Assembly: GCF_900102675.1 (NCBI RefSeq)
Contig: NZ_FMYX01000008.1
Span: 199,172 to 263,171 of the forward strand
Source of the DNA: Pseudomonas guariconensis
GTDB taxonomy: Bacteria > Pseudomonadota > Gammaproteobacteria > Pseudomonadales > Pseudomonadaceae
Direction: 5' to 3'
Length of the DNA stretch: 64,000 nt
The notes beneath the pieces are model-generated. The model saw nothing but the letters and a program-made list of their open reading frames with translations. It did not search any database and was not told the origin of the DNA. The position numbers and the translations under genes were made by a program. Positions 30,802 to 39,187 of this stretch are shown in pieces (the stretch's first letter is position 1; each line of letters begins with the position of its first letter).

Positions 30802-31529
30802 TAACGTCCGAACATCATCGGCCAACCCACGACTTTCTTCGCTCGGGGTGTCGCATAAGTGCGTACTTTCGAGGTGCTCAAGCCCAGCCTCACCAGGGAT
30901 TCGGCGATGCTCACCGCTGCACTGACCCCATCTACTACCGGTACCCCCGTACGTTGACGGATCTGTTCATCGAGCCCGGCCATGCCGCCGCAGCCCAGGC
31001 AGATCACCTCGGCTTTGTCTTCACGCACGGCGCGTTCGGCCTGTTCGACGATCGCTTGCACGGCACGCTGCGGGTCGGCTTCCAGGTCCAGCACGGCAAG
31101 GCCACTGGCGCGTACCGAGGCGCAGCGGTCGTACAGCCCGGAGAGCTTGAGGCGGTCCTCGATCAGCGGCACGGTGCGGTCCAGGGTGGTGACCACCGAA
31201 TATTTGTGGCCCAGGTACATGGCGGTGCTGGCGGCGGCGTCGGTGATGTCCACGACCGGTACGTCGAGCAGTTCCTGCAGGCCTTCGCGGCCATGCTCGC
31301 CATAGCCGGCCTGGATTACGGCATCGTAGGGTTGATCGAAATTGAGCACCCGGTCCATCACGGCGATAGCGGCGAGATAGCTCTCGAAGTTGCCTTCCAC
31401 GGACTCCGCGCCGAACCAAGGCGTGAGGCCGACGATTTCGGTGCCTGGGGAGGCCACACTGCGAGCTTGCTCGGCGATGGCGTCAGTGATGGCGGTGGTG
31501 GTGTTGACGTTGGCAATCAGAATGCGCAT
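30801..31529 (-). CDS. Hydantoin/allantoin racemase (Asp/Glu racemase superfamily)
   Basis: A 242-residue racemase beginning MRILIANVNTTTAITDAIAE. The two catalytic Cys regions appear as VIQAGYGEHG (Cys replaced in this loop by Ala-Gly) and ICLGCGGMAGLDEQI (Cys present). Hydantoin/allantoin racemases (HpxA type) usually read ...CFGDP... in the first loop; here the first catalytic residue is not an obvious Cys. The gene is 13 bases downstream of an NCS1 transporter, the same pairing as allantoin racemase with an allantoin-type permease. An alternative is a general Asp/Glu/hydantoin racemase. Start: ATG 31529. Confidence 0.75.
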   Translation of the reverse strand: MRILIANVNTTTAITDAIAEQARSVASPGTEIVGLTPWFGAESVEGNFESYLAAIAVMDRVLNFDQPYDAVIQAGYGEHGREGLQELLDVPVVDITDAAASTAMYLGHKYSVVTTLDRTVPLIEDRLKLSGLYDRCASVRASGLAVLDLEADPQRAVQAIVEQAERAVREDKAEVICLGCGGMAGLDEQIRQRTGVPVVDGVSAAVSIAESLVRLGLSTSKVRTYATPRAKKVVGWPMMFGR

Positions 31530-31542
31530 GGGGATTTCCCTA

Positions 31543-33078
31543 TCAATGGCTGCTGTGGTCGACGGCGATGGCTTCACCGCTGACGTCGAAGTACTGGCGG
31601 TTGCGCGGGGCGACCAGCAAGTAGAGGGTGGCTGCGGTGCCGGCACCGATCAGCCAGGAGAACGGCGCGACGCTGTGGAAGTGGGGCACCAGTGCCAGCA
31701 CGATGGCCAACAGGGCTGCCGGCAGGAAGGCCGCGACGGCGCGCAGGTTGATGCCCCGCGTGTAGAAGTAGGCCCCCTCGGGATTCTCGCTGTAGAGCTC
31801 GGGTACATTGACCTGGCCTTTTCGCAGCAGCCAGTAGTCCGCCATGATCACGCCATACAAGGGGCCGAGCAGGGCGCCCAGACCTGACAGGAAGTACACG
31901 ATCACCAGCGGGCTGTTGTAGAGGTTCCAAGGCAGGATCAGCACCGCCAGGGTGGCGCTGATCAAGCCGGCGCGGCGGAAGTTCAGATGGCGTGGCGCCA
32001 GGTTGCTCAGCACGAAGGCCGGGGCGACGAAGTTGGCCATGATGTTCACCGCCACGGTGACGATCAGGAAGGCCAGGCAGCCGAGAACCAGGAAAGCTGT
32101 GCTGGGGATGGAGGCGACGATCTGGGTGGGGCTGTCGATGACCTGGCCGTTGATCTGGAACTGTGCGCCGCACAGCACCGCGGTGATGGTGGCGAACACC
32201 AGGATATTGACCGGTAGGCCCCAGAAATTGCCCACACGGATGGTCTTGCGGCATGGCGAGGAACGAGCGAAGTCGCAGAAGTTCAGCACCAGCGTGCCGT
32301 AGATGGCCAGCCATAGCGCGCCGCCGGCAAAGATGTTGCGCCACATCTCATAACCGGTCAGCGGTTCGGCCACCGACCAGGCGATGCGGGCATCGGCCTG
32401 GAAGTACATCCACCCGGCAAGGCTCGCCACGGTCAAGAGGATCACCGGGCCTGCGAAGGCCTCGTAGCGGCGCACCATCTCCATGCCGTAGGCAAGGATC
32501 ACCAGTTGCACCAGCCAGATCGCCACGAAGCACACCCAGCCCAGGCTCGACAGGCCAAGAAGGCTGTTATCGTCGTAGGCCGCCAGCTGCGGCCACACGG
32601 CAGTGAGCAGTACGCGCAACACGACGGACGCCAAGTAGGTCTGGATACCGAACCAGGCGATGGCGATCACCGCCCGGATCAGCGCCGGTATCTGCGCGCC
32701 GTGGATGCCGAAGGCGATGCGACTGATCACCGGAAAGGGTACGCCGGTTTTCTGTCCCATGTACCCGGACAAGTTCATGAAGAAGTACACCAGCGCTGCG
32801 CCGATCGCCAGGGACAGAAGAATCTGCCAGCCGCCCAGGCCGAGGGCGAACAATCCCATGGCAAAGGAATAGTTGGCGATGTTGTGCACGTCATTGGTCC
32901 AAAGCGCGAAGATGCTGTAGCGGCCCCAGCGACGGCCCTCGATACGAGTAGGGGCGAGGTCTCTGTTATGCAGGCGCGGGCTGAGTTCAAGCGCCGGCGA
33001 ATGGCCATTCAATGGAAGAGAGGGGGAGGCGGTGCTGGCAACGGATAGTTCAGGGGCTAGGTTGAGGCTGGTACTCAT
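31543..33078 (-). CDS. NCS1 family transporter (allantoin/hydantoin/nucleobase type)
   Basis: A 511-residue NCS1 (purine-cytosine permease) symporter with about 12 hydrophobic segments. Typical pieces: NRDLAPTRIEGRRWGRYSIF at the first helix, TNDVHNIANYSFAMGLFALG, GVPFPVISRIAFGIHGAQIP and NFCDFARSSPCRKTIRVGNF. With the racemase 13 bases downstream it probably imports allantoin or a related hydantoin for the purine catabolic genes. The 471 bases before its start hold a perfect TTTGTATACAAA palindrome (33232-33243) and a TTGTGTACAA copy. Confidence 0.88.
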   Translation of the reverse strand: MSTSLNLAPELSVASTASPSLPLNGHSPALELSPRLHNRDLAPTRIEGRRWGRYSIFALWTNDVHNIANYSFAMGLFALGLGGWQILLSLAIGAALVYFFMNLSGYMGQKTGVPFPVISRIAFGIHGAQIPALIRAVIAIAWFGIQTYLASVVLRVLLTAVWPQLAAYDDNSLLGLSSLGWVCFVAIWLVQLVILAYGMEMVRRYEAFAGPVILLTVASLAGWMYFQADARIAWSVAEPLTGYEMWRNIFAGGALWLAIYGTLVLNFCDFARSSPCRKTIRVGNFWGLPVNILVFATITAVLCGAQFQINGQVIDSPTQIVASIPSTAFLVLGCLAFLIVTVAVNIMANFVAPAFVLSNLAPRHLNFRRAGLISATLAVLILPWNLYNSPLVIVYFLSGLGALLGPLYGVIMADYWLLRKGQVNVPELYSENPEGAYFYTRGINLRAVAAFLPAALLAIVLALVPHFHSVAPFSWLIGAGTAATLYLLVAPRNRQYFDVSGEAIAVDHSSH

Positions 33079-33549
33079 GCGTCAGGCTCCTGATGCGCGT
33101 GGACTGCGATGAGCGGGCAGCGCACGGGCTCGCCATCTCGTCGGTGCAGCGTTGGCATCACTGGGTTCTGGGCGCAACGGCCTGTTGTGTAAGGCAGGCG
33201 CTGCGAGTTCTTGTATGTATGTTTTGTCTGATTTGTATACAAAACATAGGCACACAAAAGCGAGTTCCATGCCAGGTAAAAACCAACTTTACGGGTATGG
33301 CCTTTTGCAACTTAACCCGCTGAAAGTTAAGTCGATGAATTAAGCGCAATATATGTTGACCAATTGAACAGGTTTTATTTCTCGTCGTCGCTGTTAGTTG
33401 ATCGATTGGTCAGATTTTTAGGTGGGAAGTGTGTAGGGGAGTGAGTGGATGACGGACAAAAGTGCACACAAAAATGACACTTTAGGTGACATTCTTGTGT
33501 ACAAATTATCGATCGATAAATGTCAATAACGCTTTTCGTAAATCCCACT
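33079..33549. promoter_or_regulatory. Regulatory region upstream of the NCS1 transporter
   Basis: No gene is seen in this AT-richer 471-base gap between the NCS1 start and the end of the Lrp gene. It holds TTTGTATACAAA (33232-33243), a perfect palindrome of the purine set, and a variant TTGTGTACAA (33495-33504). TTGACCAATTGAACAG (33356-33371) has a complete left arm of a RutR-like site. Repeated CGATCGAT stretches are also present (about 33505-33520). Confidence 0.55.
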
Positions 33550-33987
33550 TCAAGCCATTGGCGGCAATCGGCGTTTAACCGGGGTTTTCTTGATGATCGC
33601 GGTATTGGTTTCCGCCAGCACATTGATGCGATCGAGCAGCGTGTCGAGTTGCTCCATTGACCTCACGTGCAAGCGTGCGATGAAGCAGTCTTCCCCGGTG
33701 ACCTTGTCGCACTCGGTGAACTCGGGGATGGCAATGATCTGCCGCTCCACCTCCTGCAACTGACCCGGCAGCGGGCGGATCCGTACGATGGCTTGCAACT
33801 GGTAGCCGAAGCTGCGCGGATCCACCTCGACGGTGTAGCCGCGCAGTACACCACGCTCCTCCAGGCGCCGCAGGCGTTCGCTGACACTGGGGGCCGACAG
33901 GCCACTGACCTGGGCCAGGGCCTTGAGCGAGCGGCGGGAATCTTCCATCAGCGCATTGATCAGCAGTTGGTCGATGTCATCGGTCAT
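33550..33987 (-). CDS. Lrp/AsnC family transcriptional regulator
   Basis: A 145-residue regulator with an N-terminal helix-turn-helix (LLINALMEDSRRSLKALAQV, then SGLSAPSVSERLRRLEERGV) and a C-terminal ligand-sensing RAM domain (IIAIPEFTECDKVTGEDCFI, then ARLHVRSMEQLDTLLDRI). It is divergent from a DMT transporter gene, a common pairing in which an Lrp protein controls an amino-acid exporter. The region between them (33988-34120) is the likely shared promoter. Confidence 0.9.
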   Translation of the reverse strand: MTDDIDQLLINALMEDSRRSLKALAQVSGLSAPSVSERLRRLEERGVLRGYTVEVDPRSFGYQLQAIVRIRPLPGQLQEVERQIIAIPEFTECDKVTGEDCFIARLHVRSMEQLDTLLDRINVLAETNTAIIKKTPVKRRLPPMA

Positions 33988-34120
33988 GGGTACCTCGTTA
34001 GGCGTTTTTTGTTTTCTGCCTTGATAGTAAAGGCAAGATGACGAAATCGCCTTTTTTATCCGCTGGATGGCACGCTAGGGCACTGGGCATACTGTGGCCA
34101 TGTTCGACAGGAGGTGTGAG

Positions 34121-35020
34121 ATGGACAATTCGTTGCGCCGCGGCTCGCTGGAAATGGTCGCCGCCATGCTGATTTCCGGGACCATCGGTTGGTTCGTGCT
34201 GGTGTCCGGTCAACCGGTGCTGGAAGTGGTGTTCTGGCGCTGCGTGTTCGGCGCCGTCACCCTGTTGCTGATCTGCGCTGCCATGGGCTTTCTCAAACCC
34301 GGTGTGTTGACTCGCGCTACCTTCCTGCTGGCGGTGGCCAGTGGCGTGGCTATCGTGGGCAACTGGGTGCTGCTGTTCGCCTCCTACTCCAAGGCTTCGA
34401 TCGCCATTGGTACGGCGGTCTACAACGTGCAGCCGTTCATGCTGGTCGGGCTGGCAGCGTTGTTCCTGGATGAAAAGATCACCCTACCCAAAATGACCTG
34501 GTTGAGCCTGGCCTTCCTCGGCATGCTGGCCATCGTCAGCGCCCATGGCAACGGCCAGGGTGGGGCGGGCGACTATCTGCTGGGCATCGTCCTGGCTTTG
34601 GGCGCGGCCTTTCTCTATGCCGTGGCCGCTTTGATCATCAAGCGCCTGAGCGGTACGCCGCCGCACCTGATCGCGCTGATTCAGGTGACCACGGGCATCC
34701 TGTTGCTGGCGCCGTGGGTCGGCGGTGAGGGGCTACCCGTTGAGACGTCGGCACTGGCCAGCCTGCTGACGCTGGGAGTCGTGCACACCGGCGTGATGTA
34801 CGTGTTGCTGTACAGCGCTATCCAGCGCCTGCCTACCGCCCTGACCGGCGCGTTGTCGTTCATCTACCCGATCGCGGCGATCCTGGTCGACTGGGTGGCC
34901 TTCGATCATCGTCTGGCGCCGCTGCAGTGGCTGGGTGTGGCGGCGATTTTGCTGGCTGCAGCAGGGATGCAGCAGGGGTGGTGGTTCCGCTCGGGCAGGG
35001 TCGCGCTGAAGGGCCAATGA
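34121..35020 (+). CDS. DMT superfamily (EamA) transporter
   Basis: A 299-residue membrane protein with ten hydrophobic segments in two EamA halves, e.g. LEMVAAMLISGTIGWFVLVS and VVFWRCVFGAVTLLLICAAM in the first, then DYLLGIVLALGAAFLYAVAA and LIIKRLSGTPPHLIALIQVT in the second. It is probably an exporter of amino acids or metabolites, as its divergent Lrp-family neighbour suggests. The start is ATG 34121, behind a strong AGGAGGTGTGAG; the upstream in-frame ATG 34094 lacks it. Confidence 0.9.
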   Translation: MDNSLRRGSLEMVAAMLISGTIGWFVLVSGQPVLEVVFWRCVFGAVTLLLICAAMGFLKPGVLTRATFLLAVASGVAIVGNWVLLFASYSKASIAIGTAVYNVQPFMLVGLAALFLDEKITLPKMTWLSLAFLGMLAIVSAHGNGQGGAGDYLLGIVLALGAAFLYAVAALIIKRLSGTPPHLIALIQVTTGILLLAPWVGGEGLPVETSALASLLTLGVVHTGVMYVLLYSAIQRLPTALTGALSFIYPIAAILVDWVAFDHRLAPLQWLGVAAILLAAAGMQQGWWFRSGRVALKGQ

Positions 35021-35040
35021 TCGAAGGCTCCTGAACCACC

Positions 35041-35059
35041 GGGGGCGCTTTGCGCCCCC
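35041..35059 (+). terminator. GC hairpin after the DMT transporter
   Basis: GGGGGCGC-TTT-GCGCCCCC, a perfect eight-base stem 20 bases after the transporter stop, in a form seen as short repeats in P. putida intergenic DNA. No T tract follows. Confidence 0.5.
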
Positions 35060-35169
35060 CGCGAAACAAGGCTGCTCCTAGCAACGCCTGCGTTGGGCCG
35101 CGTAGCAGCCTCAAAAGCCCAAGCGAGCGCTATTAGGTAGAATGCCTTCTTTTTGCTTGCGACCCGATC

Positions 35170-36096
35170 ATGACCTCGCCGATCCCTACCCTCGAGCAGC
35201 ACTTGCTCGCCGCCCTCGACCCCGCCCCGCAAGAGACCCGCCGCCTATTCCATGGTCGTGGCCGCTGCTGGCCGGGGCTTGAGCAGATCACGGTCGATTG
35301 GTTGGAAGGCGTGCTGCTGGTGGCGTTGTTCCGTGAGCCGCCCGAGGGCCAGCTGGCAGAACTGCAAGCGATGCTGCGCAGCCTCGCCGAGCGCCCGCAA
35401 TGGACTGGCCAGGCCATCCTCATCCAGCACCGCTACCTGCCCGAGAGCCCTGGCCAATGGCTGCTGGGCGAGCCTTGCCAGCAACGGGTGGTGGTGGAAG
35501 ACGGGCTCAAATACCTGCTCGACCTAGGGGTGCGCCAGAACAACGGACTGTTCCTGGACATGCGCTATGGCCGTCGCTGGGTGCGCCAGCAGGCCGCGGG
35601 CAAGCGAGTGCTCAACCTGTTCGCCTACACCTGTGGGTTCTCGGTGGCGGCGATCGCCGGCGGTGCGCAGCAGGTGGTCAACCTGGACATGGCCAAGGCC
35701 GCGTTGTCCCGGGGACGGGAGAACCACCGGCTCAATGATCATGACTCATCCCGCGTCGCGTACCTGGGCCATGAGTTGTTCAAATCCTGGGGCAAGGTGC
35801 GCAAGTACGGGCCCTATGACCTGATCATCATCGATCCGCCCACCTTCCAGAAAGGCAGTTTCGTACTGACCCAGGACTACGCCAAGATCCTGCGACGCTT
35901 GCCAGAGTTGTTGACGGAAGGGGGAACGGTGCTGGCCTGTGTCAATGATCCAGGCATCGGGCCGGGTTTCTTGATCGAGGGCATGGCCGAGCATGCGCCA
36001 GGGCTGGCATTCGTCGAGCGGCTGGACAACCCGCCGGAGTTTCCAGATGCGGATCCGGAAGGTGGGCTGAAGGCGCTGGTGTTCCGTCAGGCCTGA
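35170..36096 (+). CDS. Class I SAM-dependent methyltransferase (RlmI-like)
   Basis: A 308-residue Rossmann-fold methyltransferase of the PF10672/RlmI-like type. The SAM-binding motif I is VLNLFAYTCGFSVAAIAGGA, the acidic loop is VNLDMAKAALSRGRENHRL, and the catalytic NPPY-like motif reads LIIIDPPTFQKGSF. The N-terminal part lacks the PUA domain of RlmI. Members methylate rRNA or other nucleic acid; the substrate is not known here. Confidence 0.85.
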   Translation: MTSPIPTLEQHLLAALDPAPQETRRLFHGRGRCWPGLEQITVDWLEGVLLVALFREPPEGQLAELQAMLRSLAERPQWTGQAILIQHRYLPESPGQWLLGEPCQQRVVVEDGLKYLLDLGVRQNNGLFLDMRYGRRWVRQQAAGKRVLNLFAYTCGFSVAAIAGGAQQVVNLDMAKAALSRGRENHRLNDHDSSRVAYLGHELFKSWGKVRKYGPYDLIIIDPPTFQKGSFVLTQDYAKILRRLPELLTEGGTVLACVNDPGIGPGFLIEGMAEHAPGLAFVERLDNPPEFPDADPEGGLKALVFRQA

Positions 36097-36137
36097 AGCA
36101 AGCTGCGCCGATCCTTTGTCGCGCAAACCACACCATG

Positions 36138-36165
36138 AAAAAGGGGGCTCCAGGCCCCCTTTTTC
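36138..36165. terminator. Bidirectional intrinsic terminator between methyltransferase and sbp
   Basis: AAAAAGGGGGC-TCCAG-GCCCCCTTTTT: a perfect six-base GC stem with A and T runs on either side, so it works on both strands. It ends both the plus-strand methyltransferase gene and the minus-strand sulfate-binding gene. Confidence 0.85.
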
Positions 36166-36167
36166 GC

Positions 36168-37166
36168 TTAATTGCTGGTGTAGATCTGGTCGAACACGCC
36201 GCCGTCGTTGAAGTGGGTCTTCTGCACGGTGCGCCAGTCACCGAAGGTCTTCTCCACCGACAGGAAGTCGACTTTCGGGAAGCGGTCGGTGTATTTGGCC
36301 AGGACAGTGGCATCACGCGGACGCAGGTAGTTCTGCGCAGCGATCTCCTGGGCCGCCGGCGACCACAGGTACTTGAGGTACTCCTCGGCTACGGCGCGTG
36401 ACTTCTTGCGCTCGACGACTTTGTCGACCACGCTCACCGGCGGTTCGGCTTCGGCCGACACGCTCGGGTAGACCACTTCGAACTGGTCGCGGCCGAACTC
36501 GCGGGCGATCATCTCGGCTTCGTTCTCGAACGTCACCAGCACATCGCCGATCTGGTTGGTCATGAAGGTGGTGGTAGCGGCGCGGCCACCGGTATCGAGC
36601 ACCGGAGCCTGCTTGAACAGCTTGCCGACGAAGTCGCGTGCCTTGGCTTCGTCGCCGCCCTGCTTGAGTACATAGCCCCAGGCGGAGAGGTAAGTGTAGC
36701 GGCCATTACCCGAGGTCTTGGGGTTGGGTACGATCACCTGCACGCCGTCCTTGAGCAGGTCGGGCCAATCCTTCAGGGCCTTCGGGTTGCCTTTGCGCAC
36801 GATGAACACGGTGGCGGAGGTGAAGGGCGCGCTGTTGTTCGGCAAGCGCGAAACCCAGTTGTCCGACACCAGCTTGCCGTTGTCGGCCAGGGCGTTGATG
36901 TCTGTGGCCATGTTCATGGTGATGACATCGGCCGGCAGACCATCGATCACTGCCCGCGCCTGCTTGCTCGAGCCGCCGAAGGACATCTGTACGTTGACCT
37001 TCTCGTTGTGCTCGGCTTCCCAGTGCTTTTGGAACGCTTGGTTGTAGTCCTTGTAGAAGTCACGCATCACGTCATAGGAAACGTTCAGCAGGGTGGGAGC
37101 GGCCTGGGCCAGGTTGCCCAAGGCGAGTCCTGCGGCGAGCAGCGAGGCGGTGAAGAGCTTTTTCAC
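36168..37166 (-). CDS. sbp: Sulfate-binding periplasmic protein Sbp
   Basis: A 332-residue periplasmic sulfate/thiosulfate-binding protein with signal peptide MKKLFTASLLAAGLALGNLA ending AQA, then LLNVSYDVMRDFYKDYNQAF, the binding loop SFGGSSKQARAVIDGLPADV, VPNPKTSGNGRYTYLSAWGY, and the hinge GGRAATTTFM. The start is GTG 37166 behind AAGGATAG; longer in-frame starts would spoil the signal peptide. No cysTWA permease genes are nearby, so it is an orphan binding protein that must share a transporter coded elsewhere. It is likely to be induced by sulfate limitation. Confidence 0.93.
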   Translation of the reverse strand: MKKLFTASLLAAGLALGNLAQAAPTLLNVSYDVMRDFYKDYNQAFQKHWEAEHNEKVNVQMSFGGSSKQARAVIDGLPADVITMNMATDINALADNGKLVSDNWVSRLPNNSAPFTSATVFIVRKGNPKALKDWPDLLKDGVQVIVPNPKTSGNGRYTYLSAWGYVLKQGGDEAKARDFVGKLFKQAPVLDTGGRAATTTFMTNQIGDVLVTFENEAEMIAREFGRDQFEVVYPSVSAEAEPPVSVVDKVVERKKSRAVAEEYLKYLWSPAAQEIAAQNYLRPRDATVLAKYTDRFPKVDFLSVEKTFGDWRTVQKTHFNDGGVFDQIYTSN

Positions 37167-37259
37167 GAAGCTATCCTTGTTCTGGTTCAAATGTTTGGCA
37201 ATTTGCCAGCGACTATAACCTTTGGTTCTTGAGGCCTTAAAGACCAAATGGCTCTTTGC

Positions 37260-38084
37260 TTATTCGTTTTTCGGGAACAGTGCATTGCCGCAGCGTGAGC
37301 AGAATGCAGCGCCATGCTCGTGGGTGTGCTTGCGGCAGGTGGGGCAGTCGTGTTGCAGCTGTTCGCCGCGCAAGGCGTTGGCCAGCTCGGCGGTGAAAAT
37401 GCCGGTGGGCACCGCGATGATCGAGTAACCGGTGATCATCACCAGCGACGACAGTACCTGGCCCAGCGGAGTCTTGGGCACGATGTCGCCAAAGCCCACC
37501 GTGGTGAGGGTGACGATGGCCCAGTAGATGCCTTTGGGAATGCTGGTGAACCCGTGCTCAGGGCCTTCGACGACATACATCAGTGTGCCGAACACCGTCA
37601 CCAGGGTGGAGACGCTCACCAGAAAGACGATGATCTTCTGCTTGCTGCCTTGCAGCGCCGCCAGCAGGTAATGAGCCTGCTTGAGGTAGGGACTGAGCTT
37701 GAGCACGCGGAAGATCCGCAGCATCCGGATGACCCGCACGATCAGCAGGTATTGGGCGTCGCTGTAGTACAGGGCGATGATCCCCGGCACGATCGCCAGC
37801 AGATCGACCAGTCCGTAGAAGCTGAAGGCGTAGCGCAGAGGCTTGGGCGAGCAGTACAGCCGGGCCAGGTACTCCACCAGGAAGATCGCCGTGAAGCCCC
37901 ATTCGATCATGGCCAGCATGCCGGCATAGCCCTGATGGACCTCGTCGATGCTGTCGAGGATCACCGTCACCAGGCTGGCGAGAATGATCAAGAGCAGGAT
38001 CTTGTCGAAGCGCCGGCCGGCGACGGTGTCGGTCTGGAAGACGATGACGTAGAGCCGCTCGCGCAGGCTCGCAGGGTTTTCCAT
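37260..38084 (-). CDS. Voltage-gated-like potassium channel with C-terminal zinc-ribbon
   Basis: A 274-residue six-segment ion channel. The S4 region is IVRVIRMLRIFRVLKLSPYL, with spaced Arg/Lys, and the selectivity filter is LTTVGFGDIVPKTPLGQVLS, the potassium TVGFGD motif. After the pore helices a short cytoplasmic tail ends CPTCRKHTHEHGAAFCSRCG, a CxxC...CxxC zinc-ribbon pattern not usual in such channels. Family members conduct potassium in membrane-potential and envelope stress control. Confidence 0.92.
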   Translation of the reverse strand: MENPASLRERLYVIVFQTDTVAGRRFDKILLLIILASLVTVILDSIDEVHQGYAGMLAMIEWGFTAIFLVEYLARLYCSPKPLRYAFSFYGLVDLLAIVPGIIALYYSDAQYLLIVRVIRMLRIFRVLKLSPYLKQAHYLLAALQGSKQKIIVFLVSVSTLVTVFGTLMYVVEGPEHGFTSIPKGIYWAIVTLTTVGFGDIVPKTPLGQVLSSLVMITGYSIIAVPTGIFTAELANALRGEQLQHDCPTCRKHTHEHGAAFCSRCGNALFPKNE

Positions 38085-38128
38085 GGGCTCGTTCCCTTGT
38101 GCGATGGGCAGAGCCTAGGGGCTGCGAT

Positions 38129-39004
38129 TTAGCTGTGCAAGCGATCGACGTTGCGACGTTGGCTCAGTTGCAGCAAATGACTGCCCACATGCATCAACCA
38201 GCAGGCGGTGACGAAGGGCGCGGTCAGGCCGGCGATCGGCATCTGGTTGAACAAAGGTTGCAACAGCAAAGCCAGGGCAATGGCCAGCAAGGTCACCCAG
38301 AAGCGCTCGCCCTGACGGCTGAAGGCCAGCGCGGCGAGCGCGGCGTTGAAGCCGTACAGCCCCATCCAGGCCGCCTGGGCTTCGCCTGCCAGCAACGCGA
38401 CACCACCGCCGATGGCCGATCCCAGCAAAGCCCAGAGCGCGGCGTAGGGGTTGGCCACGAGCATGCCGATGACGATCAACAGGCCGGCCAACGGATTGTC
38501 CAGCAGGAAGATCTGGCCCACGCCACGCAGCAGGGCGTACAGCGGGTTGGCTTCGGTGAACAAGGCGGGCATCGGTTCTGTCATCAGCAAGGTGCCCCAG
38601 CCGAGCAGCACGAAGGGTGCGGTATAGGCGACGAGCAGTTTGCCGCCGCGTTTGCGCCATTGGTGTGTGAGGATGCTGGAAAGACCACCGGCGGCGATGA
38701 TCAGTGGCGGCACGATGGCCGACCAGGGTAGCAGGGCGGCGATCAGGATACCGATCAGCACACCGTTGTAGCTGTAAAGCCCGGCCTGGCGGTCGGCGCG
38801 CTCATAACCGCGGCGCTGGGCGGTGAGCAACCCGGCCAGGGCGCCGAGCAGGGCACCGCCGACCAGGTTCGGGGCGGTCAGCAGAAGGGCCAGCAGGCAG
38901 CACAGGCCGCAAAAAGGATTGCGCAGCAGCAGAACCTGGCTGAAGCCGTTGAGCAAAGCCGTGGCCCAGTCGGGGCACGGGTTGACGAAATTCTTGGTGT
39001 ACAT
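38129..39004 (-). CDS. Urea transporter (UT family)
   Basis: A 291-residue membrane protein with ten hydrophobic segments in two repeats, typical of urea channels (PF03253). Conserved pieces: LLLRNPFCGLCCLLALLLTA, GLYSYNGVLIGILIAALLPW, IFLLDNPLAGLLIVIGMLVA and GLYGFNAALAALAFSRQGER (the NPxxG and GLxGFN repeats line the two pores). It is a logical partner of purine catabolism, which releases urea. Start ATG 39004 (MYTKNFVNPCPDW) was taken; ATG 39079 is in frame but neither has a good ribosome site. Confidence 0.88.
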   Translation of the reverse strand: MYTKNFVNPCPDWATALLNGFSQVLLLRNPFCGLCCLLALLLTAPNLVGGALLGALAGLLTAQRRGYERADRQAGLYSYNGVLIGILIAALLPWSAIVPPLIIAAGGLSSILTHQWRKRGGKLLVAYTAPFVLLGWGTLLMTEPMPALFTEANPLYALLRGVGQIFLLDNPLAGLLIVIGMLVANPYAALWALLGSAIGGGVALLAGEAQAAWMGLYGFNAALAALAFSRQGERFWVTLLAIALALLLQPLFNQMPIAGLTAPFVTACWLMHVGSHLLQLSQRRNVDRLHS

Positions 39005-39097
39005 GGGGCAGTCAGGAAGGTGGGAAGGGAAGCGGTAGGCCTCTTCTGGGCCTCGGATTTTCCGCCGGTTGTTGTTCATGGGCAGGGCTGGGCCCTC

Positions 39098-39179
39098 GAT
39101 CGCAGGCTTCGCCAGCCCCCACGGGAACGCACATCCGCAGGGCGCTGGCGAGGACCGCGATCAGGGGCGCAGGCGCCCC
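39098..39179. repeat. REP/BIME pair and hairpin between urea transporter and pykA
   Basis: GATCGCAGGCTTCGCCAGC (39098-39116) and GCTGGCGAGGACCGCGATC (39144-39162) are inverted 19-base arms with three mismatches, a BIME-like pair. GGGGCGC-AG-GCGCCCC (39164-39179) lies immediately downstream of the minus-strand pykA stop and may help end that transcript. Confidence 0.6.
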
Positions 39180-39187
39180 AGGGTGAA

